NCBI GenBank assembly: GCA_012295275.1
Contig: CM022674.1
Span: forward strand, 9,985,792-10,049,791
Length of the DNA: 64,000 nucleotides
DNA from: Chrysomallon squamiferum
Taxonomy: Eukaryota; Mollusca; Gastropoda; Neomphalida; Peltospiridae
Direction: 5' to 3'
Shown here: positions 14,252-29,655 of the stretch, piece after piece
Numbering within the stretch: position 1 is the stretch's first letter
How the letters are laid out: each line of letters begins with the position of its first letter
Position numbers and translations under genes: made by a program
Notes under the pieces: model-generated
The model's input: only the letters and a program-made list of their open reading frames with translations
Told to the model about the DNA's origin: nothing
The model's database searches: none

Positions 14252-14522
14252 TTATATATGTATGTATAAACTGCATTTGTTTCTAGCTTTGATTTTAGTT
14301 TATGTATTTCATTGCAATTGTATGTCATTATATCAAAAATATCAAAAACAAAATTAAAAATTATTTAATAATTATTTCATAATATCCAAACTACTTTGTT
14401 TGATGATTTCAGTTAGTTTTGTGTGCAGCTTGACCATTTCTAATCTGATACCTGCAGACTAATTGATTTTTATAGATGATTAATGCTTATTTAATAAAGA
14501 ATCAATTTAATAAAACAATATA

Positions 14523-14554
<32 letters not shown>

Positions 14555-17500
14555 AAAGAATATATTTACAGTTTATTCAAATGAAACAAAATAAAATTAA
14601 ATGATAAATACTGTTTTGAATTAATAATGACATTAATTATAACTGAATAGATTATATTTCTAATGTCAAAAACAGTGGTGAGAAGTGAAATACTTGAAAT
14701 TGTGCCAGGCAAATCATTTCAGTAATGTGAATCAGTAGGGTTGGTGCAGAGTTGGTCAACTTGTACAGAAAACATATTAGTCTCCAACAAAAACAAAAAG
14801 AAATTTTGTTATTAATGTAATGAAATTTTCCAATAGTGCTATTATTATTTGTTTTGTTTTGTTTAGACTTTAAGTCATTTAACTTGAATATTGTGGCTTT
14901 ACATTCACAATACATATCACTGTTTACCAATGTTCAGAAGCTTTTACCAAAGAAATTGAAATTCCTGAATATATTAAAAATAATAAATAAAGTTTATAAA
15001 AACCATTATGATTGTTAAAATAAATTACAACATTGTCATATTTCATACATTAATTCAGTATGACATAACATAAAACACAATAAGCACCATGTTCTTTTAT
15101 TATTATTTTTTTAAATATGGTTTTTTTTATTTTTATTTTATTTTTATTTTTTCTAGTTTAAAAAACATATAAACATATAATTTTTATATGTAATCAGCAT
15201 TTTAAATATAAATTATATTGTTTAATCAATCTCACAGCTTTAACATGGCAGGACATTTTGAATTGTTTCAGAAAAAATAAAATATGTAAATTTATTAATT
15301 TACGTCACTTAAGTTTTGCCTTAACAGTTTTTAGGTTGTGCAGGTTAAGAGATGTGAATGATTGTTGGTCACAACTGGCTGTAACATGTGCTTTACATTT
15401 TTATTTAAAATAATACAAGTGCTATTTTAAGTTATGAGCTTTATCATATTTTAAATTTTAATTTTGTTACAGTAACTTGACACTAATGTTTTAGAGCTTA
15501 TCTTTAAATTTGATTTTAAAATTATTCAGAAATTAGTTACAGATAATTTTTTACATTTATTATCATTATTTTTTTTCTTCTTTGTTCAGAGAACAGAAAG
15601 GATATTACACATGCAGAAAACAAAAAGATGAAAGGCATTTATTTTCTTTTTTTTTCTTTCTTTTTAAAATAAGCAACAAAAATGCTGTAGAATTTCATAC
15701 TCCAAGATAAAATGAAATGACTGTCTTTATGAAGTAACATGCAGTTGTGATGATAATATTTACAGATTAATTCATCAAAAAGCAATTTACAGTTCAAAAA
15801 TCCAGATGAATTGGCAATAATTAAGGAACCATAGAAAGATTATTTTATTTTGATATTGCAAATTAGCAAACAGCTAAATTTAATGAAACTATCAGTATCA
15901 CTGATTTTTGCAGAGGATCATACTTGTGCTTTATTTAATTTTATTATTATTTAAAAAACCATCAGTATTTGTTTAAAAAAATAGATTGTATTCTGATGTG
16001 TCATTACATTGTTACATGGATGTTATATGCTGTTGAATTTCACAAGAAAAGATATAAAATATGGTTGTGAAAACAATACCTCTGTATTGAAACTACATGT
16101 ATATAGATATTGTTTGTGTATTTGTAATGTTTGTCATTGATTTTTTTCACTGTACATATCAAAAAACAATTTCTCTATTTCTTTACTTAGAACAGAGATA
16201 AAAACTATCAAATAAGAATTCACATAGCTGTTCTCTACAAGATTTTAAAAATAGTTTACTGTTGATGCTCTGTGAGACATTTTTAGTCCCTTCACTCAGA
16301 AGTATGTGAATCCAGCATGTCTGTTCAGTTTTTAACACTTTATGATGATTAAACATGTGCTTATTCCAAGTTAGAAGAAAGAAAGAAATGTAATAAAACA
16401 CTCAGCACATAGTCATCTTTATACAGAGTGAGGTAAAGAAGTAACAAACTTGCTTTTTGTTCTATAATAATTCAATGATATTTTCAGGGAACAAACTTCA
16501 GCTTGCATGTAAATCATCAAACAGTAGTCTTATTTCAAGAGAGTCTGAATAGAGAAATAAATATTTTTTTAAAAGATAAATATTAGCTTTAACTATTTAT
16601 AGGATTTTACATATATGAATCATTAATTTTGATAATTTTCAAGTACATATCCAGTTAGCACCTGTTCTCAGTACTTTGTATGAAAACTCATTATTCGCTT
16701 TCTTCCTACGTACTCCATATATTTTCCTCTTCTTATTTAGTGTTAATGCTTGAAGATAAATAAATAAATTTTGTAAAATTACTCAATTTCAAAAGAAATG
16801 TATTGTTATTATTATTCACTTTAAACTTTTAACTATTAAAATGTGTTTGAACAAACAGTATAAATACATTTTGTTATATAATCCATTATGGTTTGGATGA
16901 CCAATCTTTTCTAATAAAGTCTGACAATAAAATAACAAGTGAATAAGAATAACTGCATTCTTCAAAACAAATATTTTTTTTAAACTCTTTCACTGTCATA
17001 AATGTAAAACTTGTGGCCTCCAATATCTTCATAAGATCCTTGTAATATCTATTTATTAGCAAAGATTGGCAAACAATGAACTGACAAATGTACAAACTGT
17101 ATTCAGCCTGTTTGTAATAAACAAAACTGTTGTAATTGATGTAAAACTTTGAGCCATGATGTACATTTTATTGTCATTGATTCATTATGATTACTAAACC
17201 AAAGAATTCCTGTCACTGCAGGAAGTTTATAATTGCTTTATGAATGAGATATTTATTTTTTAACAAGTGCTTTGGTGGCTTTATGCCTTTCGCAGTGTTG
17301 TTATGTGTACAGTGTGCAACTCTAGATAGATGGAATACCACCAGACAATCAATAAAAACGTAAAACTTTCTTGACTTGAATGTTCTTCTTTTTTGTTAAA
17401 ATACAATTTCTATAATTATTTTAAAAACAAAATTAAAATTTTAGGATTTCTTTGTTTGTTCATTACTATTCCTAATTTTGCAACAGAAGAAACATTTTCA

Positions 17501-20298
17501 GAAATAAATAAGCATTGCCTCAAAAACATGCAGCTTGTACAGGTTCTGAATTGCAAAATAAATAGTGGCTGATAATGTAAACTGTCACACTGGCCGAGTG
17601 ACTGTTTCTTAGTAAAAGTGGCAAACTTTTACTATGAAACAAGTCTCAGACACAGGTTGCATTAAAACTTTTTATATAGGTTTTAAAACAAAATTAAATT
17701 CAAGTTGTACACAAACATGCACAGATAATTTCCTTTCAATTTTTACTTTGAACTGAATAAATAATGAACACAGGATGTCAAAAACAATTTATTTGTGAAT
17801 AGGTTTACAAATAAAAAATGAAAATAAATATCTAAGATAACAAAACACTGAAATTTTCCTATTGTAAATAATATCTCCATAAATATATTCATTTTTAATT
17901 TTCTTTCTAATAATTTATTTCCAATATAAAAAAAAAAAAATCTTACTTGTATTTCTTCTTCTCTAAGTGCAACAACCCATTTGTTAATTTAAAATTTCTA
18001 CAAACCATATTGTTCCCTATCTTATGTATCATCTGATTAAATATTTTAAAAAACGGAAAATGATTAAACTGAATACTGTGTATGTATTTACCACCTGAGT
18101 ATATTGAAAAAATGCACAAGTTTCTTGCAATTCATAAATTTAAATGCATCTAGTTATGTGGATTTTAGTAAGCATCAGAATTAAGCACTATTTATAATTA
18201 TTTTTATAAATCAAATTTCAGAGAAATAATTGTAAAATATTTTAAGTCTAAACCAAAGTTGAGTTTTTATATCTAAATTACAGATTTTGTTTATATCTAA
18301 ACATGCAGTTTCATTTCCCAACTTTTTATAGGTTAAACTGAACTGATAAACAATAGAAAAACAACACAATATCAGTTAAAATGAAAATGCAATATGTGCA
18401 TGGAAATAGAAACATAAATAGTGTAATTGTATAACAGTGCACTAAAAATAAATTAAAAAAGAATTTCAGGAAAAACCCACAACTCACAAATGAAAAAACA
18501 TACATATGTATCAAAAATATAAAAGTATGTGATTCAAATGTCACAAATTGTATTAAAAGAAAAATGGCTGGGGGAAATCGAGATGAGAGAATTTATCCAA
18601 TATTAAATAAATTCTACACAATATAAAATATATTCTCTTGTATAACACACAAATAACATTGTAAAAATTAAATTATTTCTACACTTCTTAAACATTAGCT
18701 TTTCATTGGCTTTCAATGACCTTTTTACAAATAATTTCCAATACAATACATTCAATGTTGATAATTTTTAAAAGCTAATTATAAACTGAAATGACATTAC
18801 AAAAATTATTTGAATAAGGTATGAGTTTTCGTATTTAGCAGTTTTGTTTTTGGTATAATACGTAGTTATAAATTGAAACTCTTGTGGAGAGAAAACCTTT
18901 ATTTTCTTCTTATCTCAAAATCAAAATATCAATATCTTCTGCATTTTATTTTTAAAAGATAATAATTTCAAATATACCACAGATTATCTATCAATATTAG
19001 ACGCAAAAACTGAAGGGATTAAACAGAGAAATGTCAGTAAACTTATACAGAAAAGAAATTTACTTTGTTCATGAAACAGTAATACTAACACAGGAAATAA
19101 CAATCATAACCTGAAATATTTAACTGGAAATATCAAAAAGGAGAGTAAAAAAATAATAATAATAATAACATACAGCTGTAATATAATAGCACCAAGTCTA
19201 CATGCAACTGAATATTTTATCTAAAATGACCCAGACAAATTTCTAAACAAAGTAAAATAAAGATATAGTTAGTTAAAAGCAATATAAAGATGGATAATAC
19301 CAGAAAAGCGAATGACTAAGAACAATATTGTTCAGAGCTCTAGGCGTAAAATTGTTGTGAAAAAGTAACTATTTGTGCTTGGAACCTGTTTTGCAAAACC
19401 ATTTTATTAATTACATAATATACTGCATACAGAATTGAAACTCAAAGGCAGAGTTTGTACAAATCAATTCTGAATGATTTTAAATAATAACAAGTAAGGC
19501 AGTTTATGTCAGTTCCATTTTCCTTCTTAGAAAATATTCTTTGTTAAAGTCATAAAAAGAAAAATTATATCCAAAGTACAAAACAAATTTGAAAATTGCG
19601 AGTCCAAATAAATAAGGCACAATAATTTTGATCTCAAAAACAGTATCAAAATAGAAGATGCCTTATATATTTCTACAAATCACTATTTCTCTGAAATAGA
19701 AAGAGTATTAATCATAAAAATTAGGAAGAAAATAGTGAGATCTTAATGCATAGTTTGTATTTTATGTAAACAAATATTCATACTTTGATAATTTCCAAAT
19801 TTCTTTCTTTTTTTCTCTTGTTGCTGTTGCAGTTGTTCTCAAAAATATATTTCAAAACTTAAATTTTATTAAATACATTTTCAAAAACAACCCTAACCAT
19901 TGTATAAACAGGAAATTGCCAATAGGAGTGTGATTTACATACCCATACACACATAACATGGATATCATGACAAAATATTTCTGAATATCATCATTTACAT
20001 TAAATATACGTTTCTTCTGAGTACCATAATTCATTTTCTCTTATTATATGAAGTCATTTTTCAAAAATGAAGACCGAGTTTTCAGTTGTAAGTTCTGAAT
20101 AACTTTTTTTAAATAAATATTTATATAAATCTTGAAAATTTTTGACAGTAAGATGTCAAGAAATAAAAACAGAGTGAAGGAATTTGTTCAGATTCTAGTG
20201 ATGTATTTTCCCGAAATCTCAATTGTCAGTGTTTCATCAGGATCGACTGCTAGTTTATCTGGAGCTGATGACTGTTGTTCTGTATTCTGATCTTTGTG

Positions 20299-20988
20299 TC
20301 ATTCCAAACTATCTCCTTTTCCTCCAAATGATTTCTGACTACTGCAGTCCTCCTCCATTTCAAGCAGTTCTTCCAAAGCAGCAGGGAAATTGGAATCGCT
20401 GTTTTTAGGAATATGGTGTGAACTGTCAAGCCTCTGAAACATCGTTGCTAGGTTGTAACCAGTGTCTGACACTGGCGGCCAGTTTGGATCTTCTTTGATT
20501 TCATTTTCAATACTTGCATACTTGTACTGAGAGACAGGAAGACAACACCTGACAGTAGTCTGACACCACTCAGCAATGTTTGTGTTATCTAAAATAAACA
20601 TCTGAAAAAAAGAAAGATTGGTTTTAGTAATTACTGAACAGTAACATAACATTATTTTAAGATTTAAGTATAATCCCATATATACAACTCCACAAATACA
20701 CAGCAAACACATAAGCACATAAAATACACACACATGAACAAACATAAACAAACACAATTAAAAAATATGCAACACAAAATAAACAAAATATCCAATACCA
20801 CTAAAAAAATTAAAAGTTAATATTGGACTTACCTCAATCATTACAGATAAGAAAAAGTTGATGGCAGCAACGCCAAGGTATGTTAACCGATAGGTGAGTG
20901 ATGGAAATACTTTAAGCTGAAATGTATAATTTTTAGAATCACCATACTATTATTTTATTTTATAAAATCAATATTTGTCTGTTTAGGT

Positions 20989-21030
<42 letters not shown>

Positions 21031-22107
21031 ATGTGCATGAATGTGTGTGTTGTGTGTGTGTGCATGCGTGCATTTGTGTGTGTATTTTGAATGGATTGAT
21101 CATGAAAGCTCAAGCATAAATAAACCTTGAAATCTCAAAACAGTTTTAATATATATCTGTATGTAAATACCTGTGATTTTAGTGTAACAATAATAAGACT
21201 GAAACAGTACCTTCTGATAAACAGAACAGTATGCAATGAAGAACAAAGAACAAATTATTAATTAATTTACCTCCATAAATGATGCAACAGCTTCAGTAGG
21301 ATACACGGTTAACCAGCTGGATACAGAGAGACATATGATAACATTGGCAATGAAGAAATCTGAAAAATGAGAAAACATTTGTTTAACATGCAACAGTTTC
21401 TTCTTCAAGATTATTATTTGGGGGGGGGGGTTAGTCTTGAAATATTAAACAATCTATTAATCTTTTAAAATACTAATTTTTATTTCAAAATAATTTTAAC
21501 AGAAGGGTTTTATTAAATTTATTATTAATTTAATGTATTTAAATTAAATCACATCAATTAATTCAACAAATAAAATCAGGTTTTTTGGAATAAATTCTTT
21601 CTTTCTGGTAATTCACAGCATAATTTTGCTTACCCTGTTCATATTATCAAGTATTTTATCCAGATCTACAATAATGATAATATAGATGTAAATGTGAAAA
21701 TTTAATTAATTTTTACTCACAGTTAGAAAATATGGTACGTCTAAATGGGGCCCCCTTTGAGAATGCAATAACTAAAATGGTGTATTGGAAAGAAGAAATG
21801 AGGAAGACTGCTGAATTCTCATAGCTTTCATACTCATGATCATTATTGTCATGAAATGGAACAAACCTGAAACAGCCAAAACATTTTTATGGAATAAAAA
21901 AATACTGAAAGTATGTTAATATATATACAAATCTAACTGTTATGTACAATTTCTTAATTGTAAAGTACTGAGTGCATATACATTTATATATATGTATATG
22001 TATAGTGAAAGTTGCAGATACCTAATGTATATGTTTATGTATATGTTTATGTATATGTATATGTATATGTGTGTGTGTGTATGTATGTGTATGTATGTAT
22101 GTATATA

Positions 22108-22150
<43 letters not shown>

Positions 22151-25100
22151 GTATCATCACAGTTATCACATTATCTCAATAGTTGTACATAATGACACTG
22201 TATTTCACTATTAGGAGAATGCATCTTTAAAAGAAATTCTACCTAATTATTAAACTGATGTAATGGTAAATTAAAAAAATAAATTAAAAAAAGAAAGAAA
22301 TCAGCGTAATTAAAACAATGCTAAAGAAAGTATGTGAGAGTTACCAGGGCTGTTTGTACACAGTGACAAAACAGTAGACCTGGCCAGCAATCTGAACAGC
22401 AAGGTGAATAATCAGTGAGAGAATGGGACCAGCAGACAGCAGACTTGTGTTTGGCATCTCCTTCACCAACCTCGGGAATGCTTCTGTTCTACCAACTGTA
22501 ATAAACAGAGAATACACATTATACATATACTTCATTCTGTACACATTACCCACCTACTTCATTCTGTACAAATTACCCACCTACTTCATTCTGTACAAAT
22601 TACCCACCTACTTCATTCTGTACACATTACCCACCTACTTCATTCTGTACACATTATACATGTACTTCATTCTGTACACATTACCCACCTACTTCATTCT
22701 GTACAATTACAGATATTTCATTCTGTACACATTACACAGATATTTCATTCTGTACACATTACACAGATATTTCATTCTGTACGCATTACAGATATTTTAT
22801 TCTGTACAAATTACAGATATTTCATTCTGTACAGGTTACAGATATTTCATTCTGTACACGTTATACAGATATTTTATTCTGTACAAATTACACAGATATT
22901 TCATTCTGTACAAATTACACATATATTTCATTATGTACACATCACAGATATTTCATTCTGTACATGTTACAGATATTTCTCTGTACACGTTATACAGATA
23001 TTTCATTATGTACACATTATACAGATATTTCATTATGTACACATTACACAGATATTTCATTATGTACACATCACAGATATTTCATTCTGTACACATTATA
23101 CACCTACTTCATTCTGTACACATTACCCACCTACTTCATTCTGTACACATTATACATTTCATTCTGTACACATTACACATTTCATTCTGTACACATTATA
23201 CACCTACTTCATTCTGTACACATTATACATGTACTTCATTCTGTACACATTACCCACCTACTTCATTCTGTACAATTACAGATATTTCATTCTGTACACA
23301 TTATACAGATATTTCATTATGTACACATTATACAGATATTTCATTATGTACACATTACACAGATATTTCATTATGTACACATCACAGATATTTCATTCTG
23401 TACACATTATACACCTACTTCATTCTGTACACATTACCCACCTACTTCATTCTGTACACATTATACATTTCATTCTGTACACATTACACATTTCATTCTG
23501 TACACATTATACACCTACTTCATTCTGTACACATTATACAGATATTTCATTCTGTACACATTACACAGATATTTCATTCTTTATACATTACACACCTACT
23601 TCATTCTGTACACATTTTACATCTACTTCATTCTGCACACATACATCTACTTCATGCTGTACATACATCTACTTCATGCTGTACACATACACATTACTTT
23701 CTTGTGTAAACATACCTCTACTTCATTCTATACAAATTATACATCAACTTTTCTCTACTTCTTTCTATATATATTATACATCTACTTCATTCTGTACACT
23801 TTATAGATCTACTTTATGTACATATTATACTCATTCTTTGTGGTTTACTCACAAATATGAAAACAAATCTGTATTATTATTTAAATTATTATCTCTTTTT
23901 TCGTTGTTGTTTTTTTGTTTAACTAATAACTGATATGAACTTACATGTTATACTCAAGCTGGTGATAGTGAACAGGTCAATGTAAAGGAATTCATAATCT
24001 GTAAGATTAGCTCCAATCTGAAAAGAAGAGAACAGACGCAAATATTATAATCAAGAAGAAATTACTCAGTACAAGAAGAGAACAGAAACAAACTGTTATG
24101 ATCAAGAGAAAATTATCCAAAACAACAGTACAGACACAAACTGTGTTATAATCAAGAGATAATTATTACCCAGAACAAATGTACAGACAAAAACTGGGTT
24201 GTGATCAAGAGCTAATTACCCAGTACAAGAGGAGTACAGACACAAACTGTGTTAGACTGTAACTAGCCATGAACTTGAAGATTCCAAACGAAGTTACTAG
24301 TGCACACCTTCCTTCTCTGAAACAAAATAACATACTTAAATTAATTCATACATATAGTTGTACATTTTAATCTATTAAATCTTTGGTAAACTTGGCAACA
24401 AAGTTAAAAAAATCCAATAATAAGAACTGGCATAGTAATTACATAATAAATACATGATGTGTTTCTATTTGTGCATGCCTGCAGTCCTGTATGTGTGATA
24501 TGGTTGATATGGTTAGAAGTACATTCAAGTACAGCAGTGTGTTATTAGAAGTGCTACTAAGAAACAATAACTTACTTGATAACTGTAGGCACACATTCTA
24601 TGGTTGGAACTTTTGAAGTGAAAGGAGATGCTACAGATGCTTCTGCCTCCGATAATGAAATTCCAGCATGAGCCATTTTCAGAGCTCCACAATCATTGGC
24701 ACCATCACCACACATACCAACGTAGTACCTGTTCAAGCATAGATATAATATACAACTCTAACCATTAAATTACATCATTAACCTAGTCTCAGCTTTACAT
24801 TTTACATGAATGAGGATATCAAGAGCTAGACCATCTTAATTATTTTTAGAAAAACTAACAAAAACCAATATAAAAGGAAATAAATAAAAAATGTTTAGAG
24901 ACTTTGTTGTTAACTTAAATGCAATACATTTTTTCTGAATGTTACAAGGATATCCTCAGCTAAGACACACTAATTAATTTTAGATTTAGAAAAACAAGCA
25001 AGTACACATACATGAATAATATTAGAGATGTCTTTTTATGTCAAAGTTATAAGGATACCCACAGACTGGACGTCATACTTTTAGAAAAACAAACAAGAAC

Positions 25101-26736
25101 AGATCTATGAATATTGTTAGAGATGTTTTTATGTTAAAGGTAAACATGTTATATTGTTTATAAATAAAAATTCAAAACATTATATCAAACCCTAAAATCT
25201 GCAAGACTTCCACAAGCTGAGCTTTCTGTTCTGGCCCCATTCGAGCATACACTGTCCCTCTTACCACTATCTGAAATAACATCAGAACTCTGCAATAACA
25301 ACACCATTACATAACACCTGCTCTGTAACAGCATTATTTCATAATAATTTAAATATTCTTTTAATAGTATATGCAGTAACAAAATCAAGTAAAACACTTG
25401 AAATAACAACATCTAATAAAACTTAGAATAACGCTTTGTAATAATTACAGTATCATTTAATAATGCTAACTAATACCATTTAATATTTACAATAACAAAA
25501 TCATTTAATATATTTACAGAATACATTTGCAGTGGTAATATACTTAATTATACTTTAAACAATACATTTTAACATTAATTACCAGAATAACATAAACAAT
25601 AAGTAATTTAATAAACAGACAAATAACAATCAATCAAAATCCAGTATCACTTTCAAACCCTAGGGGTTGTTTTCTTAATTATTATTATTCCTGAAGGGCA
25701 CTCAGCATTGATTGATTCATTTATCTGTTCATTATATTCTTCTAATTGTGAAACAAACTGAGCAGTGTGCTGGGATACAAGGCAGAAGTAACTGGCTAGT
25801 GACTACCTTTGAGAGAACATCTGGCATGTATCGTCTGATCACCTCCCATGACTTGCCAGTCAGGGCAAAGTGAAAGCTTTGACTATCTTCATCAATTCTG
25901 ATTGACATACCAGACTTTAAGAAAATAATTAAAAATTAAATATATTAAAGTCATAATTTTTATTCTCAGAAATCTCAAATGGTATATAGATATATATATA
26001 TCAGCTTCAATTTTTAAAAATATTTATACTGGCATTTGCATTTAATTTTTTTTATAGAGAAAATGAATTAAAATGTTATGAAATATTTTTAGCTAATAGA
26101 GTTTAGATAGATCAACAAGACCTTTTGCCAAGGATTGTTTTTGAGATAACAAACTGAAAGAGTTCTACATACAGAACAGTACTAGATAGAGAGGTTAATT
26201 AAATATCTAAACTACAGCATATTATCTGCCAGTCTTACAGTAAACAATGAACGCTAAACATTGAAAAAAATAGTCTACTGTTTTACAACAGAAGATTGTG
26301 TGTGTGTGTGTGTGTGTGTTGTGTTTTAGTGTAAGAGTTACGACAGAAATCTTAGCAAACCTGATCAGTGTGAGTATAAATATATATGTATATTATACTA
26401 ATATTTTATTTCTTCATAATTACATCAATTTGGTTCTCAACCTGAATTCACTAAGGGAACACCTTGATAAACATGAAGTATTTATGGATATAAATTATGG
26501 CTCACCATAGTGGTAACTTCTTCTACTTTTGATTCACTGTCGTCTGCATACACAAACTCTATCTCAGGTTGAGATTTTGAATCCTGTGGTGGGTACGCCT
26601 GTACCAGAATGATCCTGTCAGTCTTGTCCACCATCCCACACTCTCTGGCCACACTCATAGCAGTTAACATGTTGTCTCCTGATTAAAACACACACATTTT
26701 GAATAACTAACTAATCAACTAACTTATAAATAAATA

Positions 26737-26789
<53 letters not shown>

Positions 26790-26840
26790 TTTCTTACAAT
26801 TTATTTACATTTTGTTTATGTCTACAAACAATCAAACGAT

Positions 26841-26872
<32 letters not shown>

Positions 26873-26881
26873 AATAAATAA

Positions 26882-26927
<46 letters not shown>

Positions 26928-29593
26928 AAAAAAAAAAAAAAAAATTTAAAAAGTATAAAAAAATAAACTGAAAGTAATGATAAAAAAATTCAGAAAATAT
27001 GACAACAGAATAACACACCGGTGACCATCATACTTCTGATGTTAGCCTCTCTAAGAACCTGAATGACAGGTGTAGTTTCCGGCTTCAAACAGTTCTCCAT
27101 GATCAGCAGACCAAGAAAATTCAAGTCTTTTTCCACCTGGTCCCTACAACATGCAGTATGAATATGATGTAATATGCGAAATTCTTTAAAAAATCCAGTT
27201 GCTTAAACATATAAAGCTGTACTCTCTTAAAGTGATTTGTGTCAAAATTTAATACAGAAAGATTAACTTCAGAGATCAGACTGAATTTCCAATTTTTTGT
27301 TTAATTTTTTTTTTATTGTTTGTTTTTTGACAATATTAATAAATATATCATCTTGCAAACATTAAAAAGCTAAGTTTTTACCTTGTAATCCTCTGTGCCT
27401 TCACATAGTTCAGTTTAGGTGACAGTGGCTTCCAGGCAAGGGCAATCACTCTGTAGCCATGCTGTGTGTAACTCATCAACAGTTCGTGGAAGTTGGTCGG
27501 TACTAAAATTGATTGTTACATTATTTAATCTTCATCATAGTAACCTTGTTATGGGTCCTAAAGTATCTCATGTTACTTAGTGTGGTATGAGTGCAATCAA
27601 ATGGATAATATTAGTTAATGAAAAATGTTTTCCTGCTTGCATGTGAGTAATATACAGAATTATTATCATGTTAATTACAAAACAATCAGCACTACTTGTT
27701 TATATCAAACACAACTGCAAAATAATTGTGAAGAGAGAACTGATTAGATATCCTTTAGTTTCCAAAACATACATCTAATGTTTTTCATTATAACTGAAGT
27801 TTGTAACTATTAACATATATTATATATGTATTTGAAAACCAGATTTAGACACAATGAAGAACTGACCTGTTTCTGGTTTTGACAAACTTGAAATCATTTC
27901 AGGCGATCCTTTAACATAGAGATCAAAGTTAGAGGCACCATGTTTTCGGGTGATCACTGACATTCTCTGAAGACTTGAGGAAAATGTGAACTGCCTGACA
28001 ATTCCTATCTCTTCGCCACTGGGCTCCTGCATCACATAACTCTCAACTACAATCCACTCATTTTCTCAATAAAGTATCAATCACAAACATGGAACATTTG
28101 CTTTTTTTGGAGTGTTCATGTTTTTCTTCATTTTATTATTTATTTTTAGAATTAAGTACAAATGGGATTCTGGTTCTATAATGACTTATTTCAGTATGCC
28201 AGAATAACAAATTATTACCACAACAGATTTTACATATTAATTTAACAAATACATTTTCTTTTTGCTTGTTAAGAACATTATTTTTGAATTAAAAATCCAT
28301 ATATAGTTTAATTATTCCATTAACATAATTAACACAATCTCACATCAAACTGTAAAAATAATTTTACATAGAAATCACACTGACAAAAACTAAATTTATA
28401 CAAATATGGTAAAACAAACCTGGCTGTCAATAGAGACTTGTGATGCACTAAACTTTTTGTTTCTGGGATAAACGATGGTGGGAACCATCATGTCAAATCG
28501 TGTTTCCTCCTGTCCTGGTTCTTCCAAAATCTGAGTGAGAACCATATTATTATAAGAACAGAAATGTGTATATCTGAAGTATCAATATTAAGAATACACA
28601 AAGAGGTACAATTAATATTTAACATTTTAAATATCGGTATTTTGGGGAATAACAATATATGAGAGATTCTCTGCTAGAAGCAGATGCTATACTTTTATGA
28701 GCAACCAACTAGGAATCTTTTACATGCATCACCAGAGCTATTTTAACTGTCCAGAATTTTACATATATAAAAACTTAAGTACCAAATTCTTCTTGCTTTG
28801 CCATACTGTCATGTCTGAAAGGTCAGTTGCCACCAACCCCTCCTGGATCACAGATGCTTACGAACAAAAAGGGTTGACTTTTTATAAATATTTTTAAGAA
28901 GAATGATGAATGTTGTGGTGGATGAATATATAAATGTAAATAAGAATAAATTATTTATAGTCTGATGAATGGATAAAAATGTAAATAACAATAACCTGTT
29001 TCTCCTGTTTTTTTAAAAGCAAATTAACGAAATTTAGAGTGTGAAGAGATGTCACCTAGCACCTACCCAGTCTACTGATTCAAACATAACCAGATCAAGA
29101 GGGTCTCCCAACAGTTTTCCTTCAATCTTGGTCAAAGAATGGCAAGTTACCATAGCATACAGAAGAGGACCAGGTGGTATGAGCCTTATATTTCTAACTT
29201 GTTCCTGAAATCTAATATAATTTTTAATTTATCTACTGTTACATTACAAAATAATTCTTGGATAACATTCTAACAATAATAATATTAGTAAGTATGAATT
29301 TATGAAATGTTTTCAAACTGGAGAAATAAATAGGAAAATGCAGTATTCTGCTTTTTATTTAAAAATAAAAGTTACTATATATCCAAGAAAAAGGACAATG
29401 TGTTTGGACAGGAGTGGTCTTTCTGAATAACTAGTTTATCAGTTTAAAACACACATATAAAAACCAATGTTTTTTCTAACTAGTTACCTCTGGTTGTTCA
29501 CTGGCACAACTCCCTGCATGTCAAGACCTTCTTCTGTCAGTGTTCCTGTCTGTTTATCAACCAAATCAAAACTTTCATTAAACAAAATTCTTA

Positions 29594-29655
<62 letters not shown>

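Larger units (their letters stand above)
12325..20298. other. 3' flank of Pax and intergenic region before the ATP13A 3' end
   Basis: About 8 kb of AT-rich DNA between the Pax stop and the ATP13A stop, which face each other tail to tail. It contains a (TG)n tract at 12637-12678, a (TA)n tract near 14212-14250 and scattered homopolymers. Several AATAAA motifs on the + strand (12887, 13797) could end the Pax transcript. A TTTATT at 19865-19870 would read AATAAA on the - strand for ATP13A. No protein-coding exon or RNA gene was recognised. Confidence 0.55.

Noticed and set aside
22423-23933. Long + strand reading frames of 428, 280 and 234 codons rich in Tyr, Phe, Ile and His
   Set aside because: They lie wholly in the 27-bp minisatellite, antisense to ATP13A and across its exon; the unit length divisible by three keeps frames open.
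26794-27018. Poly-Phe frame and, at 29484-29822, poly-Asn/poly-Leu frames
   Set aside because: Translations of poly(A)/(TAA)n and (ATT)n tracts inside introns.
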